From NCBI RefSeq assembly GCF_009789195.1, contig NZ_WSTC01000016.1:87742-151741 (forward strand): a stretch of 64,000 nucleotides of DNA. Reading direction: 5' to 3'. The number at the start of each line of letters is the position of its first letter. Within the stretch, counting starts at the first letter, position 1. The position numbers were made by a program, and so were the translations under genes. Below are positions 8,141 to 16,471 of this stretch, one piece after another. This DNA is from Paenibacillus sp. MMS18-CY102. GTDB taxonomy: Bacteria; Bacillota; Bacilli; Paenibacillales; Paenibacillaceae. Below the pieces are notes generated by a model that saw only the letters and a list, made by a program, of their open reading frames with translations, made no database searches and was not told where the DNA came from.

Positions 8141-8824
8141 TTAAGATTGGCCTTGTTGCGGTTTCTGTACGATGTATTGTAGCGCCATTCCATCCATCAA
8201 TCTTCGGGACGCTCTCCAGGCAGGTGGAACGAAGGCGAATAGGGAATTCAAATCCTCCTCTGAGAATCGGCGCCCCGTCATCGACCATGCATGAAGCGAT
8301 TTGCGTTCAAAGCCGCGGTACTTGTGTTTGTCAGCATAACGGCAGGCGTTACCGGGTGTAAGTTCCGGGGAAGGGAGGAATAATCCGAGCCTGCCGCTAG
8401 GACCAAGCATGCGGATCATCTCTGATACAGCATGCCCAGGGGAAGATAAGACGGGGAGAAGCATCGTACCTGTGACGACATCGAACGATTCGTCGGGGAA
8501 GGGCAGTGCAAGAGCATCCCCTTGCACGAAGGAGGCGGATTCGAATGCTCCCGCGAGACGATTAATTTCCGCCCTGCGCAGCATTTTTTCAGAAGTATCC
8601 AGCCCTATAGAGGCTTTCGTCTGCCTGCTCGACCATAAGGTTAGCCAGCCGGCACCACATCCGATATCGAGCAACGTTTCCGTCCGCTGCAGCTTTAGGT
8701 CCTCCAAGAACGATTCCAATGCATGGCGGTACCATGCGGTCTGCGGGAGCCGGTCGAATAGTCCGATTCGGTCAGTAAAAGTGAATAAACGCAGGGCACG
8801 CCAAGTATCCAGGAATGAACTCAT
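8141..8824 (-). CDS. Class I SAM-dependent methyltransferase
   Basis: 227 aa, starting at ATG 8824, which overlaps the stop of the upstream membrane protein gene in an ATGA junction; 58 in-frame codons further upstream would lie inside that gene. Motif I is DIGCGAG (residues 53-59), with the acidic residue of motif II in GLDTSEKML and the LPFPDESFDVVTG region typical of the Methyltransf_11 family. Likely a small-molecule methyltransferase in the cytosol. It is coupled to the membrane protein before it and lies 16 bp from the MBL-fold gene after it. Confidence 0.88.
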   Translation of the reverse strand: MSSFLDTWRALRLFTFTDRIGLFDRLPQTAWYRHALESFLEDLKLQRTETLLDIGCGAGWLTLWSSRQTKASIGLDTSEKMLRRAEINRLAGAFESASFVQGDALALPFPDESFDVVTGTMLLPVLSSPGHAVSEMIRMLGPSGRLGLFLPSPELTPGNACRYADKHKYRGFERKSLHAWSMTGRRFSEEDLNSLFAFVPPAWRASRRLMDGMALQYIVQKPQQGQS

Positions 8825-9228
8825 CTCTGCGCGTACTCCGGCCGCACCCGTGGGTGCGTGGCAAGAAGCATCACGATGAACAGGATCGGCAGATAGGCCG
8901 CGGTCGTAACTTGGGATAGCGTTACAACACCGGTTGCCACGTAATAAATCGTAGCGATCCAGTCGATCAGCTGTACGCCGATCATCGCTTGCACCCAACT
9001 GCGATTGCCAAGTGGATTACGGAATACGAGAATCATGCCGAATCCAAACAACAGAAATCTAGCTCCGCTCATCGCCATCGGCCAACCCGCCCAATCCGGG
9101 AGGTTTTCTAATCCAACCGAAGCGTGGAATGCTTGTGGAGCGAATAAATACCCCATACCCAACACAATTTGTACAATCCCGATGAAAAGCGCCGTTCCTT
9201 TTAACGCGTTTACCCTTCTTTTGCTCAT
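8821..9228 (-). CDS. Small four-helix membrane protein
   Basis: 135 aa with four predicted transmembrane segments (about residues 10-30, 48-68, 80-100 and 105-125) and no known catalytic motif. It starts at ATG 9228 after a good ribosome site (AAGGAGCGAG in the minus strand). It is the first gene of the three-gene operon with the methyltransferase and the MBL-fold enzyme. Topology recalls small DoxX-like or DUF4345-like integral proteins, but I cannot assign it. Expression is probably controlled by the divergent HxlR protein. Confidence 0.7.
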   Translation of the reverse strand: MSKRRVNALKGTALFIGIVQIVLGMGYLFAPQAFHASVGLENLPDWAGWPMAMSGARFLLFGFGMILVFRNPLGNRSWVQAMIGVQLIDWIATIYYVATGVVTLSQVTTAAYLPILFIVMLLATHPRVRPEYAQR

Positions 9229-9284
9229 GTTTGCTCGCTCCTTAATAATGGGATTTTTTTGTTGACACCATCATAAGCCGAATA

Positions 9285-9317
9285 GTACCTTTTGTGTAGT
9301 AATTACCTTTTAGTAAC
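9285..9317. promoter_or_regulatory. Putative HxlR operator between divergent genes
   Basis: GTAC (9285), perfect palindrome GTAATTAC (9299-9306) and GTAAC (9313), with TACCTTTT repeated 18 bp apart. A candidate minus-strand promoter (-10 TATGAT at 9270-9275, -35 TACACA at 9293-9298) overlaps its left edge. The same spacing of elements recurs beside the second HxlR gene at 22186-22218. Confidence 0.55.
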
Positions 9318-9348
9318 TATTCGGGTATAAGGGAGGAGCGGCGATAAT

Positions 9349-9678
9349 ATGGCGAAAATAGATGCTAACCCTTGCACGGAGGAGTGCCCCGTTAAGCGGG
9401 CGATGGACATACTGGACGGAAAGTGGACGATTCTTATTATCCGCGACCTATTGTCCGGAACGAAAAGATTTGGCGAGCTGCGTTATTCGCTAGGAGAAGT
9501 CAGCCCGAAAGTGCTCACCCAAAGGCTAAGGGAGCTAGAGGAGAAAGGGTTGATCCGGAAGACGGTTTATCCGGTGTTGCCGCCGAAGGTGGAGTACGAG
9601 CTGACGGAGGAAGGGCAGTCGCTGCGCGGCGTGATCGATTCACTTGCCGTTTGGGGGAGCCTGATAGCAGCCAAGTGA
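9349..9678 (+). CDS. HxlR family winged-helix regulator
   Basis: 109 aa, almost all HxlR domain: CPVKRAMDILDGKWTILIIRDLL, then RFGELRYSLGEVSPKVLTQRLRELEEKGL and the wing VEYELTEEG. It starts at ATG 9349 after GGGAGGAG. Cysteines at positions 9 and 13 lie where HypR-type members sense oxidants or electrophiles, so redox control is possible but unproven. It is divergent from the membrane protein, methyltransferase and MBL operon, which it probably controls through the 9285-9317 elements. Confidence 0.9.
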   Translation: MAKIDANPCTEECPVKRAMDILDGKWTILIIRDLLSGTKRFGELRYSLGEVSPKVLTQRLRELEEKGLIRKTVYPVLPPKVEYELTEEGQSLRGVIDSLAVWGSLIAAK

Positions 9679-9704
9679 CATTCGGGTTTGTTTAAAAAAC
9701 CTAA

Positions 9705-9733
9705 TTGTGTTCATCTATGCTTAATGGTAGTCT
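9705..9733 (+). promoter_or_regulatory. Possible promoter of the kinase leader
   Basis: TTGTGT (9705-9710), 17-base spacer, TAGTCT (9728-9733). It lies upstream of a leader with a short peptide frame and mutually exclusive hairpins. The -10 is poor, so this is tentative. Confidence 0.3.
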
Positions 9734-9752
9734 GGACAATAGAGATGCAAAC

Positions 9753-9928
9753 AAAGGAGCATTAACCTTATCATGTGGATTACTCTGTAAAGATTAACGA
9801 GTTGAATAGGATGCCTGTAATAGTGGCGACACTATTTTATTAGGCATGCTTTTCATTAATCTTACAGGGTATGCTGGGTCAGGTGTATCATAAACCCATG
9901 CTGCGGATACCCGATGGTATCCGCTTTT
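9753..9928 (+). promoter_or_regulatory. Attenuator-like leader with short peptide upstream of the P-loop kinase
   Basis: The 321-bp gap 9679-9999 holds no full gene but does hold a structured leader. AAAGGAG (9753) precedes a five-codon frame MWITL (9773-9790). The end of that frame forms the 5' arm of a long stem, CTCTGTAAAGATTAA (9783-9797) with TTAATCTTACAGGG (9856-9869). Inside is a second hairpin, ATGCCT..AATAGTG / CACTATT..AGGCAT (9811-9847). Downstream, GGGTAT (9867-9872) and TGGGT (9875-9879) can pair with ATACCC (9907-9912) and ACCCA (9894-9898). That would exclude the terminator at 9903. This layout matches translation-dependent antibiotic attenuators. The spacing from ribosome site to ATG (13 nt) is long. 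Confidence 0.55.
9903..9928 (+). terminator. Terminator within the leader of the kinase gene
   Basis: Perfect 9-bp stem GCGGATACC-CGAT-GGTATCCGC followed by TTTTG, located 72 bp upstream of the kinase start. Its 5' arm can pair instead with GGGTAT at 9867, so it may be conditional. Confidence 0.65.
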
Positions 9929-9999
9929 GTTCGTGGAAAACCGCATCTCTATTGATTCCTGCCTGTTTATCCTCTACTAGCGAATGGAGGAACTTTACT

Positions 10000-10848
10000 A
10001 TGAGATCGAAGTTAGTCTTGATTGAGGGGTTGCCAGGCTCAGGGAAAACAACAACTGCGCAACTCGTGCATGACATCCTTGGGGAAATGAATATTACATC
10101 CCAGTTATTTCTGGAAGGAAATCTGGAGCATCCTGCTGATTATGATGGGGTCGCTTTTTTTAACCAAGATGAATGCGATGAATTATGGAGTGCCCATCCG
10201 AAGTTTAACGATTACTTGCGCAATCGCATGATTAAACAAGGCGGCGGTTACTTCTTGGAATATCGGAAAATACAGGATGCAGACGGGCCAAGTTTTCCAG
10301 ATGAGTTGATTCCCGCAATTCTCAAACATGATATTTATGAATTGCCGCTAGACCAGAAAAGGAAGCTAATAACGGAACGGTGGAAGAAGTTCGCGGATCT
10401 TGCGCGGAATGGCGCCGATGCCTTTATTTTTGAATGTTGTTTTATACAAAACCCTGTAACCGTGGGGATGATTAAGCATGATGCGAAGAAGAAAGACGTT
10501 ATTAGTTACGTTGCTGAACTGGCAACAATCGTGGAGCGGCTGAATCCACTATTGATTTATGTAGAACAGAACGATGTAGAGCATTCTTTCCGAAAAGCTG
10601 TGAAGGAAAGGCCCAAGGAATGGTCAGAAGGATTTGTTGACTATTATACGAGCCAAGGGTATGGAAAAAGACAAAACTACACTGGGTTAGAAGGAACGCT
10701 GCAGGTTCTGAGAGCAAGAAGAGAATTGGAAGAGGAAATATTCGGATGCTTAAACATAGCCAAAGTAAAAGTTAATAACTCTGCTTATACTAGAAGCGAT
10801 TATAAGCAGGTTTTAGGGAACATTTTGTCCGGCTATTGGGAAGAGTGA
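10000..10848 (+). CDS. P-loop kinase-like NTPase
   Basis: 282 aa. I start it at ATG 10000, nine bases after GGAGG (9986-9990); the same frame is open further upstream through the leader but without a ribosome site. Walker A is GLPGSGKT (residues 10-17). The second half contains LNPLLIYVEQNDVEHSFRKAVKERP, a phosphate-loop/lid segment as in small-molecule or nucleoside kinases. It is a divergent member of the P-loop kinase fold with no assigned substrate. A paralogue lies at 22593-23609 and shares the VERLNPLLIY-type motif and the NIAKVKV/QIAKLKI tail. The attenuator-like leader suggests induction by a ribosome-targeting antibiotic, so drug phosphorylation is a possible role. Confidence 0.7.
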   Translation: MRSKLVLIEGLPGSGKTTTAQLVHDILGEMNITSQLFLEGNLEHPADYDGVAFFNQDECDELWSAHPKFNDYLRNRMIKQGGGYFLEYRKIQDADGPSFPDELIPAILKHDIYELPLDQKRKLITERWKKFADLARNGADAFIFECCFIQNPVTVGMIKHDAKKKDVISYVAELATIVERLNPLLIYVEQNDVEHSFRKAVKERPKEWSEGFVDYYTSQGYGKRQNYTGLEGTLQVLRARRELEEEIFGCLNIAKVKVNNSAYTRSDYKQVLGNILSGYWEE

Positions 10849-10880
10849 CTGTAAGGCTGGCACACATTAAAGGAGAAGCA

Positions 10881-11816
10881 ATGACGAAACAATGGCGTAA
10901 CATTATTTTGGCCACTACGATATGCTATACCATCTTTATTCTTTATTTTATGTTTCTTGCTTTCGGCAGGGCGGGCACCGTGGATCGGGATACGGGTTAC
11001 ACCTTTATGTTGCTGCCGACCGATTTTTTTAGATTGCCAAGCCTGTCAGACCTTCTTCATCCCACTGTGATGGATCTTGTAGGCTTTGGAAATATTGCAG
11101 CCTTCATCCCGTTTGGCTTATTGATTCCTTTGTTATACAGGGTCCGTTTTGTTCGATTCATGATGGTATTCATCCTGTCCATTCTTGCGATTGAAACGAT
11201 TCAGGCCCTAACGTTGCTCGGCAGCTTCGATATGAACGATGTCATTCAAAATGCAGTAGGCGCAGCAGTCGGATTCGGATCTTACAAATTTGAGCTTCGT
11301 GCAAAAAGTATCCGGGGGAGCTTGGCTGCTGCGGGCATTTCCATTGCAGTCCTTATGATTGGGATTTGGGGGAGCTTCGGAATAGTTAACAAAGCGTTCA
11401 CCCAAGAACTCGGTCCCTTCGTGGCGCTAAATGAGCTGAAAGATAGCGTCGGACATGCATCAACGGGAGCTAAGCCAGACCGTTTTGAAATTGGTGGCCA
11501 AGAGATTGAGCCTCAATACAACGTATATAGCGCCGAAGGCAAAAAGATCGAAACGTATACTTATGCCCTAGGAAATAAGGAGCTTTATCTCTACTTGAAT
11601 TATGGAATTCCTGATCAAGGGGATTTTCAAGGAAGCATAACCGTTACAGTCGATGGACAGGAGATCCTATCTGCGTCAGCAGCGGATCAACGCCATGAGA
11701 CGGATATGATGAGCGCTTATTTCGAACGGGCAAATGAGCTTACCGTAACGATTGCAGGAAATGAAAAGCTATGGGATATTGGTTTTAGGGAGATGAGGTA
11801 TCCTTGGAACCGGTAA
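10881..11816 (+). CDS. VanZ family membrane protein with C-terminal extracytoplasmic domain
   Basis: 311 aa from ATG 10881, following AAAGGAGAAG; a frame 45 bp further upstream overlaps nothing useful and lacks a ribosome site. Residues about 1-170 form the VanZ domain with five hydrophobic segments and the IPFGLLIPLLY..FET(I)QALTLLGSFDMNDVIQNAVGAAVG signature. After a further membrane segment, about 130 residues form an outside beta-rich domain. VanZ relatives give low-level teicoplanin resistance or act in the cell envelope. It follows the kinase by 32 bp and probably belongs to the same transcript. A second, shorter VanZ gene is at 52791. Confidence 0.85.
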   Translation: MTKQWRNIILATTICYTIFILYFMFLAFGRAGTVDRDTGYTFMLLPTDFFRLPSLSDLLHPTVMDLVGFGNIAAFIPFGLLIPLLYRVRFVRFMMVFILSILAIETIQALTLLGSFDMNDVIQNAVGAAVGFGSYKFELRAKSIRGSLAAAGISIAVLMIGIWGSFGIVNKAFTQELGPFVALNELKDSVGHASTGAKPDRFEIGGQEIEPQYNVYSAEGKKIETYTYALGNKELYLYLNYGIPDQGDFQGSITVTVDGQEILSASAADQRHETDMMSAYFERANELTVTIAGNEKLWDIGFREMRYPWNR

Positions 11817-11862
11817 AATGGGCAGCGTTTATTGCGGATCAGAGAGGCAAGGTGGATTTACT

Positions 11863-12042
11863 GTGAAGAGGACTATAGTACATGTAGGTTTGTTCCTTCT
11901 ATATGCAAGCATATATTCGGTTCTTAAGTCGCTCGAATGGTTGCCAGGACCTGCTAGAAACAATGGCTGGACGATGTTTATTTTAATTGGCGTAATAATG
12001 GCTTTATTATATTGGTCTTGGCATAAACATAAACACAATTAA
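11863..12042 (+). CDS. Small two-helix membrane protein
   Basis: 59 aa from GTG 11863, seven bases after AAGGTGG; a longer in-frame start at 11818 lacks a ribosome site. Two hydrophobic helices (IVHVGLFLLYASIYSVL and GWTMFILIGVIMALLYW) are joined by a short loop and end in a basic His/Lys tail (HKHKHN). No family was recognised. It is 46 bp downstream of the VanZ gene and probably in its operon. Confidence 0.6.
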   Translation: MKRTIVHVGLFLLYASIYSVLKSLEWLPGPARNNGWTMFILIGVIMALLYWSWHKHKHN

Positions 12043-12170
12043 TGGCTCCTTGTCTCAGTTGGAGGAAGCCAGATGCAACCGGACTACATTAATTTAAGTT
12101 TTAGCATATCTATTGCCAGTTCCCAGAGAAAATTAAAACCAGTTATAATGGCAAATTAATGCCCTAACTA

Positions 12171-12210
12171 GAAGAGGATAGCCAGATGCGGCTATCCTCT
12201 TCATTTATTT
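12171..12210 (+). terminator. Rho-independent terminator
   Basis: Perfect 13-bp stem GAAGAGGATAGCC/GGCTATCCTCTTC with loop AGATGC, then ATTTATTT. It ends the kinase-VanZ operon. Confidence 0.9.
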
Positions 12211-12263
12211 CTCCTTCTACATCCACTTAACATCGTCAATTCAACTCTATAACCCAAATACAA

Positions 12264-12292
12264 TTAACAACAATTCCAGAAGTATATATAAT
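12264..12292 (+). promoter_or_regulatory. Sigma-A promoter of the TerD/CFI-box gene
   Basis: TTAACA (12264-12269), exactly 17 bp, TATAAT (12287-12292) in an AT-rich stretch. Transcription would start about 35 bp before the ATG at 12334. Confidence 0.8.
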
Positions 12293-12333
12293 ATAACTAT
12301 ACAAAATATTACACGTAACGGAGGCATAGCATT

Positions 12334-15300
12334 ATGCTAAACGTGGTTACTTTATCCAAGGGGGCGAATGCGCCCTTATCTTCAGGTGGAGCCATTACCG
12401 TGGAGCTGCAATGGGCGACGGCTTCCGTGTTGGATGTCAGTTGTTTCATGGTGAATGCGGAGGGGAAGGTTCCATCCGATGCTTATATGATTTTTTATAA
12501 CCAAGTAACCGACCCAGAGCAGAGCGTCCGCCTCCAGGCTAGCGACACGAATAGAACGGTATTTACGATGAATCTGGATGCGATCTCCCCGTTAGTACAT
12601 AAGTGCTTTCTAACGGCCACGCTGGATGGCGATGAAACGTTTCATTCGGTGAAGGGCTTATCTGTTACGGCGAAAAGCCCGACTGGAGAAGTGAAATATC
12701 AAATCGATGATGCCATGGACGAGAAGGCGCTCGTGTTTGTGGAAATCTATCGCCATCAAGGGAGTTTCAAAATTAGGGCGATCGGGAGAGGCTTTAACGG
12801 AGGGCTGAAGCCGTTAGCTGAGTCGTTCGGCGTTCAGGTGGAAGAGGAGGAGCAGCCTTTCGTTTCTTCGGAGCCGCTTAAGCCTGTTGAGCCACCGGCA
12901 TCCTTGCTTCCCGCCAGCAACCCTCATGCGATCTCAGTGGATACATTGATTACGGCATTCAAACGGGCAGGGCTGGAGGCTGAAAATCCCGCCGAGCTGA
13001 AACCAAGCGAGTTTGGCGATACAAGAAAGGACGGCAAGAGAATTTACGTTCCTAGCTTGGGTGAGGATAACGGGGGCAGGGTATTTGAATTCGGCACAGT
13101 GGAGGATCTGCAGTTTGCCAAGCATCATTATGACCATTTAGGCAAAATGGGATTCTTCTCCCATACATACGCCAGGGGGTTATTGCTGCTTCAGATGAAT
13201 GGTGCAATGGGCCACGGCGAGTTCGCGAAATATAAAGCGGTGATGAATGGCCTTATCGAAGGCGATCATGCCAATGTTGAGGAGCAGTATCATAACGAGG
13301 AGCAAGCGGCAGCTATTGAACAGATGGTGCAAGATAAAATTGTGAATCTGGCATCCTCATTGGAATCCGAAACAGCGCGAGTGACGGAAGAGAGTATTGA
13401 AGAGCCTCGCCGGGGGCGTTCAACCGAGCAAAATAACTTCTGCATCAACTGTGGCTCCTCATTAGTGCCAAACTCCAAGTTTTGCTCAAATTGCGGAACT
13501 CCTGTGGCAGTTCCCGAGGGAGCTGCCACTACCGATCAGGCGGAGATTTCTGCGGAAATTCCCACGAAAGCTCCTGCAGAAGCGCCTGCGAAACCGGATG
13601 CCGAAGCTGAGGGCAACAGCTCGATGGCCTCGGCTACGTTTCAATTGCTGGGCCGCACGCTGTCCTTCTCCGAGGACATGGTGGAATACAATAAGCTGAG
13701 AAGGATGTTCTCGACTTACGCGAGCAAAAGCAGAACGGACTTTGTTGCGTACTACCATACTTATGTGAAGTCGTTTGATGATTTGTTTGATAAAGCTTTC
13801 CCTACTTTCATTGAGTCGGTCATTGCATCGTTAAAATTCGGAGTTTCTGTACTGATGAAATATGATGTGGACGATGTTGATTTTGACCGATTGGCAAGCT
13901 TCGCGGCGGAGAACCTCGACATGCAGGCGTACATCGCTCCTTTCGTGGAAGCCGCCGAAAAAATCGAAGAGTATGCAGAAAACTTAAGCAGCTACCGCGA
14001 GCTCTCAAGAGCCGGGCGAAGCAGATGGCAAGGTGGAGGATTCGGCCTCGCTGGGGCCATTAAAGGTGCGTTAACCGCCGGCATGTTAAATATGGGAACA
14101 GGAATGGTTAGAGGAATAGGCGATTCCCTAACGAATGCAGGAGATAGAGCGAAGATCGCCAGCATGAAAAAAGAGATATTCACCGACCATCGCACGCTGG
14201 CTTTATTAACTGAAGGCGTTCATGAATGCTGCTTCGGCGTGTTCTTTAGCGTCTGGCAAATTCTCGAGGACGAGGGCCGAATCCCTGTGATCGAGTTCGA
14301 TACGGAGAGGCTGAATGCTAGAGCCAACAATCTGGTCGAGCATTATGCAAACGACAAGTCGCTTTACAACAAAGCAGTGGATGCGTTGTGTGAATGCATT
14401 CGTCATTATCCGTACTCGGTTTCTTATTATACGAACCTGTATGCCATCGCCAGAGGCTCCCGGCAGGAGGCGTTAAAGGCGGCTAAGTATTTCGGGCTGG
14501 AATCCGAATATCGGGAAGGGATTGTCGATCTGGACCGTTCCCGTTTAGCCAACATAAAAGCTATGCCGGATGACACGTTAGAACAGATCGCTGTAAAGAG
14601 GCAGAAGCTCGATGGGCTGCGTAAAGACAATCCGGATCTGGATGTGAACGCGTTGCAATCCTCTCTGGGAGAGAAGAAGAACCTTCTCACGCAGCAAATC
14701 AAGCAACAAGCATCGGTGGCAGCGGGCCTTGAGCAGGTGGACGCTATTCGCAAACCGATTGATGAAGCGATTAGGAACCGGAATTTGGAGCTGGTATGGG
14801 CTGAAATCGGCAATGGGAACGTTTATGCGGAATACGCACTGGAGAAGCATTACAAAGACACAGTGTGTTATAACAGCATTGAGAATTACAACGTTTCGGA
14901 GATGGAGAGCCTGCTGAGCGATGTCCAGAAGCGGGCTAATAGCGGGCATATCTATGCCCAATACTTGATAGCTGACATGGAATATGCCATGTACGGGCGG
15001 GACCGCCGCAACTCTTCCAAGGAAAAAGCGGCGGCAAGCGTCGTGATCGAGATGGCGGCCAAAGGAAATATATCTGCAATCGCCATGCAAGGCTTCTGGG
15101 GGAGCCAAGGCTACAACAATGCCACGCCGACCAAGAGCAGCGCAATCGCTTTGCTTGAGAAAGCCGCAAGCCGCCAACAGCCTACGGCTTTGGCTTGGCT
15201 CGGCTCATTTTATAGATCGGGTGATCATGGGCTGTCCATAGATAAAGAGAAAGCGGAAATGATGCTGAAGCTAGCGGCGGCGTACGGCCAGCCGTATGGG

Positions 15301-15660
15301 ATCAAAGAGCTTGAGAAGTTCAATAGCGGGTCCACGAGCTCAACTTGTTTTATTACGACTGCAGTGTGCAGCTCCTTGGGGCGCGCAGATGATGGATACG
15401 AGCTGACTGCATTTCGCGCATTCCGGGATAACTGGCTCTCCAAACAGGCGGATGGCGAGCGCTTAATTCAGGAGTACTACAGCGTTGCGCCGGTTATTGT
15501 GGACCGTATCCGTGCGGAGGCAAATGGGGAATCGATTTACCATCGGATATGGGATGAATATTTGGACGAATGCTTGCAGGCTATTGAAGATGGCAACAAT
15601 GAGCGGTGCAAAGAAATTTATTGCGGGATGGTCCATGATTTGAAGGTTCGATATCTTTAG
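12334..15660 (+). CDS. TerD-domain / zinc-ribbon / Sel1-repeat / CFI-box C-terminal protein
   Basis: Very long 1108-aa cytosolic protein, starting at ATG 12334 after GGAGG. Residues 1-170 match the TerD fold of tellurite/stress proteins (VTLSKGANAPLS, DGDETFHSV, KALVFVEIYRHQGSFKIRAIGRGF). A second domain lies around 200-310. A double-CxxC zinc ribbon (FCINCG...FCSNCG) is at about 369-389, followed by an Ala/Pro linker and a long helical region with a glycine-rich stretch (GGGFGLAGAIKGALTAGMLNMGTG) near 567-590. Sel1-like repeats lie at about 880-990. The last ~105 residues begin CFITTAVC and run through FRDNWL and YYSVAP to CKEIYCGMV, matching the CFI-box C-terminal domain. Likely a scaffold in a Ter-type stress or defence response. 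No tellurite genes are adjacent. Confidence 0.8.
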   Translation: MLNVVTLSKGANAPLSSGGAITVELQWATASVLDVSCFMVNAEGKVPSDAYMIFYNQVTDPEQSVRLQASDTNRTVFTMNLDAISPLVHKCFLTATLDGDETFHSVKGLSVTAKSPTGEVKYQIDDAMDEKALVFVEIYRHQGSFKIRAIGRGFNGGLKPLAESFGVQVEEEEQPFVSSEPLKPVEPPASLLPASNPHAISVDTLITAFKRAGLEAENPAELKPSEFGDTRKDGKRIYVPSLGEDNGGRVFEFGTVEDLQFAKHHYDHLGKMGFFSHTYARGLLLLQMNGAMGHGEFAKYKAVMNGLIEGDHANVEEQYHNEEQAAAIEQMVQDKIVNLASSLESETARVTEESIEEPRRGRSTEQNNFCINCGSSLVPNSKFCSNCGTPVAVPEGAATTDQAEISAEIPTKAPAEAPAKPDAEAEGNSSMASATFQLLGRTLSFSEDMVEYNKLRRMFSTYASKSRTDFVAYYHTYVKSFDDLFDKAFPTFIESVIASLKFGVSVLMKYDVDDVDFDRLASFAAENLDMQAYIAPFVEAAEKIEEYAENLSSYRELSRAGRSRWQGGGFGLAGAIKGALTAGMLNMGTGMVRGIGDSLTNAGDRAKIASMKKEIFTDHRTLALLTEGVHECCFGVFFSVWQILEDEGRIPVIEFDTERLNARANNLVEHYANDKSLYNKAVDALCECIRHYPYSVSYYTNLYAIARGSRQEALKAAKYFGLESEYREGIVDLDRSRLANIKAMPDDTLEQIAVKRQKLDGLRKDNPDLDVNALQSSLGEKKNLLTQQIKQQASVAAGLEQVDAIRKPIDEAIRNRNLELVWAEIGNGNVYAEYALEKHYKDTVCYNSIENYNVSEMESLLSDVQKRANSGHIYAQYLIADMEYAMYGRDRRNSSKEKAAASVVIEMAAKGNISAIAMQGFWGSQGYNNATPTKSSAIALLEKAASRQQPTALAWLGSFYRSGDHGLSIDKEKAEMMLKLAAAYGQPYGIKELEKFNSGSTSSTCFITTAVCSSLGRADDGYELTAFRAFRDNWLSKQADGERLIQEYYSVAPVIVDRIRAEANGESIYHRIWDEYLDECLQAIEDGNNERCKEIYCGMVHDLKVRYL

Positions 15661-15688
15661 GAAAGCCGGACCAAAGCAGGAGGATAGC

Positions 15689-16234
15689 ATGAACGTTAAT
15701 GTTGAACTTTTAACGGAAGCCGATTTTGGAACAATCGTAGGGTGGGTTAATCAATGCGATGAAGACTTCCTGATTCAATGGGCGGGACCGACGTATACTT
15801 TCCCCCTAACAGTAGAACAGATGCAATGCCATTATCATAAGGGGATAAATTCGCTGGATGCGGATGTATTTCTATATAAAATTATTTCAACGGATAACAA
15901 TAATGAGATGATTGGTTCCTTGCAATTATGCCGGTTTGATCCCAATAAACATGAGGCTGTGATTGGCCGTTTTCTAATAGGTGAAGCTAATGATAGAGGG
16001 AGCGGATTAGGTACAATTGCATTAAAAAAGGCAGTTAAAATCGGATTTAAGCAGTTTGGCTTGAGGAGCATACGATTAAATGTGTTTGATATCAACCATG
16101 CCGCTATTCGATGTTATGAACGGGTAGGCTTTGAAAAGGGCAAAATAACAGAGAATGTGCACACTTCCAGCAAGGGCGTGCAGTGGAATAATATTGAGAT
16201 GATTATAAATAACGAAGCATGGCATGTGGAATAA
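15689..16234 (+). CDS. GNAT N-acetyltransferase (RimJ/RimL-like)
   Basis: 181 aa, ATG 15689 after AGGAGG. The GNAT core is visible: an acceptor strand ending EAVIGRFLIGEANDRGSGLGTIALKKAV (acetyl-CoA loop, consensus R/QxxGxG/A as DRGSGLG) and the C-terminal RLNVFDINHAAIRCYERVGFEKG motif. Likely transfers acetyl from acetyl-CoA to an amine of a small molecule or protein N-terminus. It follows the TerD/CFI-box gene by 28 bp with no terminator between, so the two may be co-transcribed. Confidence 0.88.
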   Translation: MNVNVELLTEADFGTIVGWVNQCDEDFLIQWAGPTYTFPLTVEQMQCHYHKGINSLDADVFLYKIISTDNNNEMIGSLQLCRFDPNKHEAVIGRFLIGEANDRGSGLGTIALKKAVKIGFKQFGLRSIRLNVFDINHAAIRCYERVGFEKGKITENVHTSSKGVQWNNIEMIINNEAWHVE

Positions 16235-16276
16235 GCGGTTGAATGTCTAGTTCAAAGACATGCTTTATTTAAAAAA

Positions 16277-16323
16277 AGGGGCATCCCTAAAGCCGCGGTG
16301 GCTAAGGGACACCCCTGTTTTTT
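16277..16323 (+). terminator. Rho-independent terminator
   Basis: Long imperfect stem AGGGGCATCCCTAAAGCC / GGCTAAGGGACACCCCT with a short loop, followed by GTTTTTTG. Confidence 0.8.
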
Positions 16324-16383
16324 GTGTTGCAGCGGTGTACGCCGCACTGAATTCACAAATACGTAACACGTTGCCTATTGTGC

Positions 16384-16406
16384 ATCATTGCCCAATGGGC
16401 AATGAT
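16384..16406. promoter_or_regulatory. 23-bp palindrome, likely TetR operator
   Basis: Perfect 10-bp inverted repeat ATCATTGCCC-AAT-GGGCAATGAT located 66 bp before the TetR start, in the only promoter-sized gap of the tetR-MMPL operon. The size and symmetry fit a TetR dimer-of-dimers site. Confidence 0.65.
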
Positions 16407-16471
16407 ATAGGTATGAATTAGGAAACAACCCCCATCTTAACAGAGTGAGGTGTGCGCATAGGCGTGAACCG

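Noticed and set aside
8825..8998. Longer start for the methyltransferase at 8141
   Set aside because: It would lie inside the upstream membrane protein gene; the ATGA junction at 8824 is better.
9679..9999. T-box or known riboswitch in the kinase leader
   Set aside because: No T-box AGGGTGG-type sequence and no recognisable aptamer; the short peptide and competing stems fit an attenuator better.
14578..15177. 199-codon open frame antisense to the TerD/CFI-box gene
   Set aside because: No ribosome site, composition is a mirror of the strong sense gene, and it resembles no family.
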